64,000 nt of DNA, taken from Phoronis australis. Its lineage: Eukaryota > Phoronida > Phoronidae. A program made the translations under genes and the position numbers. The notes beneath the pieces are model-generated. The model worked only from the letters and a program-made list of their open reading frames with translations. It did not search any database and had not been told where the DNA came from. This document shows, one piece after another, positions 22,209 to 33,635 of this stretch (the stretch's first letter is position 1; each line of letters opens with the position of its first letter). The stretch spans positions 1 through 64,000 of the forward strand of contig NMRA01000929.1 of NCBI GenBank assembly GCA_002633005.1. Direction: 5' to 3'.

Positions 22209-22622
22209 ATAAATAGATATCATCTTGCTCCAAACAAGCACCTCAATAAGCCCAATGTCGAAAACAAAATAACTACTAGGTGCTACAGTGGTCAAATGCT
22301 CCCGAGAATTTAATGGTGCCGCCAGATGGCTATAATCAAATCTTTCATTGACATCCTTCACTCTGTTCTCAACATATTATCTAGAAACACTCTCCCACAC
22401 AATGGCTACTAGGAAGCCTTGCAGTGGTCGAATCTGCTTGAAAATCACAAGGCGCCGGTGCAATCTCATCATTACCTCTGTGTCAAGTTTCAATGAAACC
22501 ATTTACCCAGATATCATCCAGAAATGCTCTTTGACTTTGACAAAATACTCAAAGCTAAGATCCCCCCTGACCCCAGGGGGCAGGGTAGATTGAAAAGTGA
22601 CATGAACTCTTCTAATGATGCA
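22207..22622 (+). repeat. Array D, continued
   Basis: ATATCATCTTGCTCCAAACA continues the unit broken at 19705. Cores lie at AACTACTAGGTGCTACAGTGG (22269) and ATGGCTACTAGGAAGCCTTG (22402). It ends at the TTAA target of the next element. Confidence 0.65.
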
Positions 22623-23995
22623 TTAAAGGAGAATGCCACCTAAAAACAACTTATTTTGTATCAATTTAGATAGAGTACTTCCACTCTACAACAGCAAGTT
22701 CAGTTATTTTACCCAACACCTGACGGCAGACGGAGGTGTTGAAATTAACCAATAACGCAATCGGTCCGAACGCAGTCTGTTCAGCCGTTCACAACATGCT
22801 TACTGGTGTCAACTTATTGCTTGAATTCCTCGTTTTACACTAATAAATCATCAAAATTGGATGTAAAACCCTTACAAATACATCGAGTTCACGGAACCCG
22901 ATCAGGTTCGTCGCGGCCAACGGCGGGATTGGACAACATGAACATAAACCAGCTTTAGTTGGAAACTATACCTCTAGTCACGAAAAACTATAGTAGTGAG
23001 CTAAAGAAATAATGTGCACCTAATTATTTTGGTGAATTAGCCATGAAACTGAAAATCTACATACTTGTCGGGGGCCGCGAAGTCACTGAGGTTCCCTTCC
23101 ACAGAACTGTCAGGGCAAAAGTTGAACAGTAACAATGATTTGAATAATGTATTTTTATATTTAAATAAAGATTCCTGAAACATGTGACCACAGCATACAA
23201 GATCGAGTTATTGTTTCACTACAGCTTTCTGCCAGTAAACACTGAATTAGCATGCGCTCACACAGCCTCGGTGCCCGGTCAATTATCTTTATTGCATCTA
23301 ACGCCGGTAACGCAGTGGTTTATTCATTGCTGGCTTCTCAAAACATTTGCACTCACAAATACTCCAAAGACATTACAAATTGTATCTAATGAGACAGACT
23401 TTGTTTCAGTTTTATATAAGCATTGGTTTAAGGGTGATAATAATTCATTTCAATGCTGAATAATGAACATCAACATGGCAACTCGTAATCCTCAGACTTA
23501 GACGAGAGCTCATCCGACGAAGACTTTGCAGGCTATCAGTTCAAACTGGAATACACTGATCAAGAAATAATAAAAAGAAACCATGAACATGCACAGGCTA
23601 TGGAATGTATGGACAGTTCTTTGGTAACCTGGCAATCGTCAGAGAAATCACTGTCGATCAAATGTCAGCCATAGACACGGAGACGTTTCATGGCCTCATA
23701 CTTGCTACCGTGAGCCACTTCCTAAGCAATTTGGGTTCTCGAGGAAGTCGGAAAAACGATATGCCCACTTTCCTCGCAGCTCCATAGTTCGGGCAAGCGG
23801 GAACGATGCACTGCAACATAGCGGCATTCACTCTGCAGATGAACCTCTGATGTCACTGCGTCATTTCTCACCTTCCTTACGGGTTATCGCGACACCTCTC
23901 GGCAAGGTAAGGTCGACTGTGTGTGAGGCGATGTGGATATAGACCAATTTAGACGGCAAAAAAGACTAATTAAATCAGGTGGCATTCTCCTTTAA
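22623..23995 (+). mobile_element. TTAA-flanked TIR element, copy 2 (1.37 kb)
   Basis: TTAA at 22623-22626 and 23992-23995 flank inverted termini AGGAGAATGCCACCT and AGGTGGCATTCTCCT, perfect over 15 bp. The interior matches copy 1 at both ends (TTGTATCAATTTAGAT, CATCGAGTT, GGCGATGTGGATATAG) but lacks most of the middle. No intact frame remains. Confidence 0.9.
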
Positions 23996-24130
23996 TCATT
24001 GGTGGCAAATTTCATCAAAATGTGACCAAGGGTTTTCGAGACATCAAGTGGACAACTGGATAACCCCACGCCCGGACAAAGTGGCGACAATATGATATCC
24101 CACATTATATGGGTGCATGTAAAGAATAGA
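23996..24130 (+). repeat. Array D, 3' end
   Basis: AATTTCATCAAAATGTGACC, then GGGTTTTCGAGACATC, then a CCCACATTATATGGG hairpin parallels the 3' end of array C (AATTTCATGA, GGTTTTGGAGATAGAG, CCACATGTAAATATGTGG). The parallel suggests that C and D are subfamilies of one kind of element. Confidence 0.55.
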
Positions 24131-24899
24131 GATCATTGGCTCTCGTTCACAGGTGAGCGTGTACGTTTCTGACAGCAATTTCATACATAAGCTGACAACA
24201 AACCTCACCTACTTTTTGTATTGTTATTCACTATTATCTTCTTGCTAAATGTTTCTCACACACCAAACGACACAAACATTCCCGCACACACCATGCACTG
24301 AAGCAGTCACTGGACTTGAGACTTCTAAGAAGCAAAATGCATAATGAACAGTAGTGACAATCAAAACTGGAATTAATGTGACATTTCTGCAGAACTTGTC
24401 AGATCTGAATAAAACAATCATTATTGTTATTGGCTTCCAATCTAAATTCTGACATTAACAATTATGGTAATTGATTAAATCCCTTCCTCTGGACTCGCTG
24501 ATTAAAATCCAAAAATCTTTGGGGATGGGTAAATGGTTCTTCAGAGGCTGAAGGAATTGTGATATGATGTAGCAGAAGGTTTAAGTGCCATCCGCATACG
24601 GACTTACCCTAGAGCAAGACATAGTTTACTTCTGGAATGAGTTCCTTTTTAAGTTTCAAATGTTTATTTTACTCCAGTTGACAATACTGCAAAACACGAC
24701 AAACAAACAAAAAAACAGCAAAACAGCCTGTATTACCCTAACTAATCATTAGATATGACATTTCAGGATGTAATTTAACAAGGTCAACAAAAGTTTGAAA
24801 GTTGATGTCTTTTTGTACAAATTTTTGTGAAAATACATAATTTTTTGCCAGTATGATCAGTAAGTTAATATCACAATTTTCCAGCTGAGTATTTTTCAA
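24131..24899. other. DDX1 intron, no recognised features
   Basis: AT-rich. I see no exon, RNA gene or complete element. Confidence 0.5.
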
Positions 24900-26207
24900 A
24901 ACTCCAAACAAAACAGTTACTTTGTCTACAAGAAGGGTATTTGCTTTTGAGCTTGTTCACGGCTCCTCTCTAGTATTTCTTCATCTCTGTATTCAGGTTC
25001 GAACTGATAGCCTGTGAAACTTAACGATTCACCTGCGAAGTCTTCGTCGGAATGAGATCTTGTCTAAGTCAGGATTGCGAGTCCATGTTGACGTTTATTA
25101 TTCTGCGTTCTGTTTCAAAATGCATTATTCTCACCCTTACCAATACTTATATAAAACTGAAACAAAGTCTGTCTCATTAGATGCAATTTGTAATGCCTTT
25201 GGAGTGTTCGTGAGTGCAAATGATTTGAGAAGCCAGCAATGAATAAATCACTGCGTTACTGGCTTTAGGTGCAATAAAACTAATTGACGGGACACCGAGG
25301 CCGTGTGGGAGGTCATGCTTGCTGACAGAAACTGTTTTGAAACAACTCGATTTCTATCCCACGGCCAGGTGTTAGGGGAATCTTTATCTACATTTACATT
25401 ATTAAAATAATGATTGTACACTTTCTGCCCTGACGGTTCTGTGGCCAAAGCGGAACTTGAATTCGCGACCCCCGACAAGTAAGCTGAGTAGATTAAATTT
25501 TGCAGTTTTGTGGCTAATTCACCAACATAATCACCGCGAGCAATTTACTCCTTTGGCTCACTAGTATAGTATTTTCTTGACTGGAAGTTTAGCTTCCAAC
25601 TTTGGCTGGTTTATGTTCGTGATGTCTGCATCAGTTTCTGTGCCACTGGCCGAGATAATGAGTCAGTCCGGCCGCCACGGGCCAGATCGGGTTCCGAGCC
25701 ACTGGCCAGGATAACAAGCATTTTGTGTGTTTAGAACTAAAAAATCACAACTCTAAACAGCACAGATCTAGGTTCTCTTGTCTGTATCTCATGGAAAAAT
25801 ACTTCGAATTTATCTCCGAACAGACCCCAAACTCCTGCTACGGACTTTATTGGCCTGCTGAACCTTGTAGGCTACGGTGTCCAAATACCAATAAATCCGT
25901 AACAGCGAAATAAAACAACACAAGTCATTTTTATAAGAACTCTGTGTATTTTTAAGGGTTTTACATTGAAGTTTGATGATTTATTGGTGTTAAACGATGA
26001 ATTCAAGCAATAAGCTGACACCAGTAACCCGTGTTGTGAACTACTGAACAGACTGCGTGTGAAACCAATTACGTTATTGGATAATTTCAACAGCTCCGTC
26101 TGCTGTCTGGTGTCAGGTAACGCAACCATACGTGCCCTTATCGAGTAGAACTACTCAATCTAAACTGATACAAATTAGGTTGTTTTTTGGGTGGCATGCT
26201 CCTTTAA
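24900..26207 (-). mobile_element. TTAA-family element, copy 3 (one end missing)
   Basis: The intact terminus GGGTGGCATGCTCCT abuts TTAA at 26204-26207. On the minus strand the sequence follows copies 1, 2 and 4 through the GTTTTACA...AATAAATCATC region, CTGGCC...GGTTCCG, and a frame with residues SDEDFAG and GYQFEPEY near 25040-24985. The distal terminus is not present. Boundary 24900 is approximate. Confidence 0.75.
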
Positions 26208-26211
26208 CTTC

Positions 26212-26640
26212 AGTCCAGAATCAAAGCTAACAGTGCCAGTTAACTTCATAGTAAACAGGTGGATTTAACAGCATAGCGTGGACACTGCAGAGCGGTATGA
26301 ACAGTTAACTTTGGCCCCATCGAAGTTATTAGCAGGGGGCATTGTAAACAATTAAAGGGCAGTGTCATCGCTAATTGCTTAATATATTGTGCTTGAATAA
26401 TCACCAATCGAATTATAAATAAGTTTTATGTCAATTAGCACATGTAAATGTTCCCAAATTATCACATTAAAACATTTTAGTGTGCAAATGATGCATCAGC
26501 ACCACCTTGCAATTACTTTGATGACAGCATCACCCACTGTTTAATTCAGTGTCCATTAACTACAGAAGCTGGTATGAACGGTTTAGTTATCTTCGCAGTT
26601 TATGTCGATGCTCCGCTCAGACAGGATTAAGGTCAGTAAG
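26212..26640 (+). mobile_element. MITE family F, copy 1
   Basis: It shares AACAGGTGGATTTAACAGC, GGTATGAACAGTTAAC, ATCGAAGTTAT, ACATGTAAATGTT and GAAGCTGGTATGAACGG with 43870-44296, and in inverted form with 32128-32550. The copies are about 430 bp. It lies directly against the TTAA terminus of copy 3. Confidence 0.65.
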
Positions 26641-27760
26641 AAAGGGCCTTAAGAGAAAGGTGAATTACAGTTTAGGCCTCGTATAATTAGCAATCGAAGA
26701 GGCATTAAAATCATCAAAGGTAAGAACTCAGGAAAAGAAATTAAAATAGTAATAACAAAAGTTGTAATTAAAATATATGTTAGATGAAATCCACCTAGTA
26801 AGCTGTGGGCAGTTCATAGAGAAAAGGACTAACCATAGCCATGAAAGAAAATGTTCGCAGAAGCAAACCAACTACTGAGTTAGTTTTGATGTTTGCGAGG
26901 CTGACACAAAGCCGATACAAACTCACATCAACTAAACCCTGGTGCACATTTAAAAAGGTTTATTTGCACTCTGTAACTGACTTCATTAACTGATGGGAGT
27001 TGTTAAAAGAAAGTGGGAATATGAGATTAGCAGGGACTCATTTAAAGAGTATCATAAATTACAAACAATGACGCCGATAAGCAGCCCAGTACAGGTAGTC
27101 TTCACCTATTTAGCGCGCAATATAGCAGACAAGTAACATTTTATTTTATCAAGTTTCTCAACAAATATATAGAAGAAGGAATCTTTTCTTTGCTTGAAAA
27201 GTATGAAATCTGATGATGAGTAATATTTAGAAGCTATCATCAATTATGTCAATACGGACCAAAGAGGGGAATATAGCTTGTTGTATTTTGCTACCAAATT
27301 ATGAATGGCGAGGTTATGCACGCACAATTCCCGGATAACAACTCTAGTTCCATCACACACAGACTTGACTTAGAACAACTTGCACAAGTGAACGTTGCTC
27401 CACTATAAGAGAAGCATCCATGCACATTATTAGATAGTGCGAGGCAGAAGTTGTCGCTCTGAGCATGATGAACCAGTGACATGTGAATAGGACGGGAACA
27501 AACTAGCCATCTCTGTGACTGCGCAAGCATGCTGCTGATAATTACTTCAGCATTATTAAGTTATGTTGGAATTGTTTTTCGCCAAATAAATACGACAAAT
27601 ACAAGCCAAAAACGATGTTGTTACTGGTTTGTTGAGCAATGTACGTGGTAACTGGTTTAGGACTTGTAAGCTCCAACAAAAGATTGCGAGATCGCTTCAC
27701 GAGCTTATCTCATCTTGGGAACGGTTTTTGTAGGAGTTGAAACTATACGGAGGAGGGCGA
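26641..27760. other. DDX1 intron, no recognised features
   Basis: No recognisable gene or element apart from minor AT-rich tracts. Confidence 0.5.
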
Positions 27761-28460
27761 TTTATTTATTTATTGTGATATTTAAAATGAAGGTGGCCTC
27801 TTCAGTGATAGCACTGCTTTCCAAGAGGGCCCTCATCAAGAAAAACAGTAATATAATACAATGAAGTAATAAACAACAATGAAATATATGTAACAAAGAT
27901 AAAATTAAAACAGGTGGAGATTTAAGACAATAACTAAATGACGAATAATGGTAAAAATTTAACTAAGACAGATGAAATACATTAAGAGATGACTCTAGAC
28001 AGTGAGTGTATTTACGACCATGAAAAAATGACATGATTAAGGCAGGCAGGGTATGAAAGGTTAAGGTAAATTACAGCCACTTTTAAATATTTACTTTGAA
28101 GGTAGTAATTGAATTGGACCGTTTAATTCCATATTACAGTAGCTGCATAGATAAAAGATCTCTTGCCCATCTCGGTTTTAATTTTTTTAGAAGAAACATT
28201 GCCAGCAACAGAAGAACGTGTAGAATATACAGCCTGACTGCTATTGAATTTACTGCTGAGATATGCTGGAGCCAAGCCATTGATACATCTTATTCTGTAC
28301 ATACAACAGGCAGAGAGATATTTATTTCTTTGTCTTATTTTCATAAATCCCAGCTTGAAATACAAGTCGTCAACCCTAGTGTCACAAGGGGATATTTGTA
28401 ATGGCCCCAGGAAAGGGATCTTCACATACAAAAGACAGGTTCTATAGGTAGTGCAAACGT
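27761..28460 (-). pseudogene. 5'-truncated non-LTR retrotransposon (RT C-terminus and 3' tail)
   Basis: The minus-strand frame (28123-28431) reads RCINGLAPAYLSS, then YSTRSS, then KRSFIYAATVIWN. This is the hallmark C-terminal segment after the reverse-transcriptase domain of CR1 and related LINEs (family pattern NGLAP.YL ... R.S....GxRSFxxAAPxLWN). A stop interrupts it right after WN. The 3' untranslated part ends at 27761-27840 with an AATAAATAAAT tail, and the same tail recurs alone at 19706-19780. It is a dead insertion in the DDX1 intron, which lies on the same strand. Confidence 0.85.
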
Positions 28461-28849
28461 GTCTGAATTTTCAGAAGGCATTGAGGAAACGGGCTCTAAC
28501 TTTAGAAAATCTCGTTTTCATGTCTTGATTCAATTTCATAATGCAAAATGACCAAGATGAAGTCTTAGGGATTTCAAGGGTTATGAATAGAATACGACAA
28601 CACCACCAATAAAAGCAGTCTATCAAAAAAGCAAAAAAGGGAAAACAAATCTTGACATGTCAGGCAAATCTCATCTTAATGTTATCAGCTATTGCGAATG
28701 GGCGTGAAATTGCATGTAATCTGCGGAAGAGAGACAAATTTGCATTTATGTTTATCATTGTTATAAGTTTTGAAGTAAGAAGTAGACTTAAAACTTCCTA
28801 ATTTCCACAACTAAACAGTTTTCAGTCTTTAGGCCGTTAATAAACCACC
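28461..28849. other. DDX1 intron, no recognised features
   Basis: AT-rich, no supported feature. The 5' limit of the LINE fragment could extend slightly into it. Confidence 0.45.
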
Positions 28850-29355
28850 TCCAAGTTTGCAGTGCTAACGGTGAAATCGCACATTGGGCAAATCTTACGC
28901 TAACAGGATTTGCACGCAAGTGGACGAGAAAGCGTGCACAGTTTAACCCAAAGTATCCAGAGATGTCCTCAGCACATCAAAGGTGCAGTTACGGACTGAA
29001 GTTAGCTAGTCGCTATTCATGATGGGCTTGGCTGAAGGTGCTGGATAAGATAATTGCGGACGCAAACCAACACCCCTGTTAAGAGTATGACTTTCAAAGT
29101 CAAAATAAAAACATTAAGTAAAGCAACCGACCAACATGACTTATTTTGAAACTGAACTGTAAATAGTAGCCGTCTTTGAATTTTTAAAATCGATGCATCA
29201 TCAGAGAAATTAGCAAATACGTTTTCATCAGCATCGCGGCTAAGCCATGAAGTATTGTCAATCGATTAGGACAGATTAGACACGGTCTGCCTTAGGCTTG
29301 CTTAGACTTTGGGGTAACAAAACCCCGAACGTTAGCGTAGGAGTTGTCCCATGAC
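28850..29355 (-). repeat. Dispersed repeat family A, inverted copy 2
   Basis: The reverse complement follows 5728-6200: CCTACGCTAACGTTCGGGGT, GTTACCCCAAAGTCTAAGC, ATGCATCGATTTTAAAAATTC, CTTTCTCGTCCACTTGCGTG. It lies about 280 bp downstream (genomic left) of the 29633-29779 exon's donor. Confidence 0.7.
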
Positions 29356-29632
29356 CAGTTTGGGACAAAATTAATTGGAAAAATTCTCATTTTCATAATT
29401 AGAAGGCATCTAGAATTGTTGTTATTGCCTAAAACTTTTCAGACTTGTCTGATTGTAGCTGTGGTACAAAACGTGAACACGGAGACAACATTTAATTTGG
29501 TGCTAAGTGTGTTTCGTGGATAAAATGATGAAATCAAATTTCATTAGTTGGTCATATTGCATTCTAAACACTCAGTCAAGTCACTTTCACAACTGTCCCA
29601 AATGACAACCAACGAGAAATGATATTAATTAC

Positions 29633-29779
29633 CTCCACCCATAGAGATGAGATACTTTTCGGCGTTGTCACAGTCCACCTTCGTCCGACAGAATATAAGA
29701 GCCCTATCCATTTTGTGCTCATTAATAGCTCGTATAAGGTATTCACCTTTAAGCATCTTTACCGCCTCAGACAAGGTCT
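29633..29779 (-). CDS. DDX1: DDX1 exon with helicase motif IV
   Basis: A strong minus-strand acceptor (nine T then CAG) ends at 29780. The 147-bp exon starts by completing a glutamate codon and ends on the first base of a glycine codon, before donor GTAATTAAT. The translation contains [20 protein letters not shown] and [12 protein letters not shown], which is motif IV and its lead-in in the C-terminal RecA-like domain of DDX1. It ends in SMGGG, which the 6679-6770 exon continues. The upstream exon, expected to end just before this ETLSEA segment, was not found up to 64000. Confidence 0.95.
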
Positions 29780-30599
29780 CTGAAAAAAAAAATGGTCAAA
29801 ACAAATCAAAAATGGTGTCATAACACACTGTTCACATGTCATTATGCTGACATAAGGAGCTGAAGAATATTCTGAGGCAAGCTGTTAAAAACAAGGAAAG
29901 ACGTCAAAACACATCAGTGTGAAGAATTATTCTGCAACTGGGCAATGTACTTAACGATTATAGTACATTTCTCTCATGTTTACAGCACTTTTTTGAGTGG
30001 ACATCACCGTATGTCACCAAGTTAAAACCTGTAAGTGTTGCTTACCTAACTGACAAATAAAACACTGATGACCACAAATATTCCTTTTAATTCTACGCGA
30101 TAGTAATTAATACATAACACCAGAATGCAACAGAATAGGATATTTCAAACTGTATACAAACACCAAACACCGAGTTTCATTCCCATACAAGACTAACTAA
30201 GGACAGTGCGAAGTCTCAAACTTAAAAATTTAAGTTTGCAACTGTGCATGTTTGCTTATGAAGCTGGGGAGAGGGTTTTATTACTGTAACATATAATTGA
30301 AAAGCTAGCTTGCTGTAGCATAGAACAAAGGCTTCCACCCCATACCATGAACCAAACTACAATAGGTTTTCAACGATTTGTATTGTAAGGGGCACTAAAT
30401 AGAGTATCAATATCATTATTATACAGTACAGAAAGAACTGAAAATAATCACGTTTGATTTATTCATAAAATTGTTTACAAATACTTCTAGTGGAGAAAAA
30501 GAAACAGGTACCAAATGATAAAAAATGTTGACTGTGATTCAAGAATAAGGAAATTCCTCAAATACAGGAACCTCAATGATACACTCCTCCATTCAAGAT
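29780..30599. other. Upstream DDX1 intron, no recognised features
   Basis: AT-rich. I see no exon. The acceptor tract of the 29633-29779 exon lies at its left edge. Confidence 0.5.
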
Positions 30600-31010
30600 G
30601 GCGGCTTTGATGAGAAGTGTTGTACACAAGTCAAATCACCCCATGGTGATGCAATCAAATTGTACAATAGAACTTGGGATACATCAACAATGAAACAGCA
30701 GTTGAAATGGGTGTCATTTCTCTTTTCTTTGTAGTTAGCTAAGTTTTGCTGTTCAAGCAGTGAAAAAGTTCAATATTCAACGAGGGGGGTTAGTTTGTAA
30801 TGTCTGCAGAGTCTAAAATGGGCAGGAAAGACATGCCGCCGCCATCAGGCAGTGGTAATTAGTAACACCCACTTTTGTTCAATAATCCCCAAAACAAAGA
30901 GGCATCCTCATGTAAATAAAGGTGTCGTGATAAGTCCTATTGTAATCCCAATGGTTAAGAAGCATTCATAGTTGCCCCTTGGGAAATGTGACATAGCACC
31001 AAATGCTGTC
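30600..31010 (+). repeat. Dispersed repeat family B, copy 2
   Basis: ACACAAGTCAAATCACCCCA, AGTGAAAAAGTTCAATATTC, TCTAAAATGGGCAGGAAAG and TTGGGAAATGTGACATAGC align in order with 178-548 and 38080-38450. Confidence 0.65.
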
Positions 31011-32127
31011 TCAGGAGACCAGTTACTGTCTATGCTGCCCATACATACCAGTGACACAAGAAAAGGTGGACAGTCAGACTCTTGAAAAAGCGTCTGGCAT
31101 TGCCCCATAGTGGGTGTTAGATGAGCGGCATCAAATAGTTGGCCTCTGGAATCAGCCATACTAAGAATTGCATGATGACACTTGGCTTATCTCAAAATCC
31201 AACTGCTGCCTCATGGTTTGGTAAATGGCCCAATTATGTTGCACAAGCAGCAGACATAATGGTGAACATAGCATTGCAGCATTGAACATACAATTTAGGT
31301 TGTAAAAGTCACAATTCTTGTCCAATTTTCAAATTTCAAAAACCTTATCGCGTGTGCTTTTCACGAACTATTCAAATATGCTATTTACAAACTTTCAAAG
31401 AGAATTCAAAAATACTATTGTTTTTATGATTGTGTCTCATTATCTAAAGAAGGATAACATCAGCAGCTTGAGGCACAACATCAAGGTGTCTTTGATCTAA
31501 ACCAGGCAAAGTCTGAGGTATACCTGATGAGGATAGCTACCAAATATAACTCGGGGTATAATGGTAGTTTGCATATGGATTTCACATATTAACTTTATTT
31601 AAGTCGAAATCTTAAGAATTAACAGGGCTAGTGCTTTCCATTTTGAATGGAAATAGTATTTCAGGTTATGACCTCTTGTTATAAGTTGCTGTGATGGAGT
31701 AAAGGTCAATGTTATGCATAGACATGAACTTTGTAGCCTTTCAATAAACAAGCATTGATGAGGCTGGATTTCCAAGTCAATATACAAAATAAATTAGATG
31801 CTCATGTTGTGAAGGACTATGCAAGATACTCTTTTCCACCTCCGACAATGTTGCACATAAAAATACATGGTGTGTGCTAGCCTTAAGAAAACAACGAGCC
31901 CCATAGGCTATTACTATGAAAAGCTGTATGTAATAAGACATCATGATTCAAGGTTATTAACGCCTTAATTGGATGCAATATTCAGTGCAGCTGGATTGAG
32001 ACTTCCTTGTGTAAAACATTTAGACAGGCCATGTTAGACTTGAATAACTAACAATTCAAATTACACTCAGACATACTGCATAAATTTACATATTAAACCA
32101 ACATTACTTTTATGTGGTACACGTAAG
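31011..32127. other. No recognised features
   Basis: AT-rich, only short unassigned open frames. Confidence 0.5.
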
Positions 32128-32550
32128 GCCCTTTCATATTGACTTAACTCCGGTCTGAGGGGAACGTCGACATAAACAGCGCAGTTAACTGGACCGTTCA
32201 TACTCAGGCTCCGGTTAATGATCTTCAAGTGAGCGGTTGTGTGCCGCTGTCGTCATCGAAGTTATCGCAAGGTAGTGTTGCACGCTAAGATTTTTTCAAC
32301 GTTTCAATTTGGAAATAATTACATGTGCTAAGTGACATTAAACTTATTTTTAAATCGATTGGTTACTATTAGAGCAAAATATAAGCAGCTATTAGTGAGG
32401 GCACTACCTTGTAACAGTTGACGATAACAGTCGTGGCACCTGGCGATAACTTTGATTGGACCGGAGTTAAGCGTTCATACTGCATCGCAGTGTTGACGCT
32501 GTGGTCTTAAATCCACCTGTTAACTGCAATGTTAACTGGAGCTGTTAATT
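32128..32550 (-). mobile_element. MITE family F, inverted copy 2
   Basis: It begins AAGGCCCTTTCATATTGACT. The reverse complement follows copies 1 and 3 (AACAGGTGGATTTAAGACC, ATGAACGCTTAACTCCGGTC, TGGCACTTAGC-like text). The end GGCCCTTTCATA..GAC mirrors GCCAGTATGGGCC at the far end of copy 3, suggesting about 15-bp imperfect TIRs. Confidence 0.7.
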
Positions 32551-32739
32551 GCGATTTGTTTTTGGACATTTTTGAGTGAAACTACATCATAATTAGAAAG
32601 CTCATGTTAGCCTTAACGTGGGTGTGTTGGTGCATGTGAGTGTGTCCATGTGTGAGTGCGTACATGTGTGAGGATACATGTTTAACATGTCTGTTAAATA
32701 ATACAGTGTGTATCTATATAAAATGCATCGTTTGCGGAA

Positions 32740-33475
32740 ACTCCGTCTCCCCACTCCACTACAGACCTTCGTTGCGCCCATTTCGGCACCGCACCGGCCA
32801 TTTATTTAGAATTGAGGTGTTCTGTTTTTTTCTAGAAGGGCATTTTTTCACGGATACAGAGGGAGGGTGGCCAGTTTCGTACTGGCCTTGGCGACGGCAG
32901 TCCATTGACTCAACAGCCTGGGTGACGTCAGTCCGTTGGCTTAATTTCACTCCTTCCGGCTTCCGTCACATATATACTACTTCGGGCCTGTCACCGCCAG
33001 AAATAATGATGTCATTAAACACTGAACTTTTCCTTGAGTAAACTTAAATATTTACCGATGTTGGAAAAATTGTTGTTCTATCGTTATTTTGCTGCTAAAA
33101 TTGTGGTAGGCTGTTTTGGGTCGGCTTTCGGTGCCATTGTGTCACCTACTGGCCAATTTCCCCGATTCTTCAATCTTCTGTTCCACAAGGTTGCGTACAT
33201 ATCATAACAATCAGAACTGGTTTCATTTTGTTACAAGTTTTATTATCTTAGTACTAGCAAACCCAACTTGCTGCGAAGCAGTCATCATCCAGTCCCGAGA
33301 GATATCGCAAAATTTCAGTAGGGAATGGCAGTAGCGCGTGTCACGAGCGCATTGTTTTCAAAACGACGACAGACTTTTTGTTACAAAAGGCGAAGAATTA
33401 CGCAAAAATGATGTTTGTTAGATTGTTTTTTCACTTAATAGGCTGCAATGGGCAAGGTGAGTGTCGGCTGATACC
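32740..33475 (+). promoter_or_regulatory. Candidate promoter and first exon (weak)
   Basis: This is a relatively GC-rich island. It contains a full cAMP-response palindrome TGACGTCA at about 32921-32928, an ETS-like CCTTCCGG (about 32952-32959), and CGTCACATATATACT 15 bp later. At about 33448 it contains AATGGGCAAGGTGAGTG, a start codon followed by a consensus splice donor that would encode only Met-Gly-Lys before an intron. I could not find a matching second exon, and the identity of any gene is unknown. It might also be chance inside an intron. Confidence 0.25.
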
Positions 33476-33635
33476 CAAAGATTCTGCACGCACGCCTGCC
33501 GCTCGTTAGGTCTACATGTTGACATAAGTTTCATGACGAGGTGACAAGCTGAGCTACCCGGGTTGTGTGAAGTTTCGGTGCCTAACAGAGCTCAAGACAC
33601 AGCTACCTGGCTGTAAGTTGACAATAGTCTTCATA

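Noticed and set aside
33448-33456. Met-Gly-Lys start plus donor as the first exon of a ribosomal protein gene such as RPS23
   Set aside because: No downstream exon with the expected second-exon sequence was found, so no gene name can be supported.
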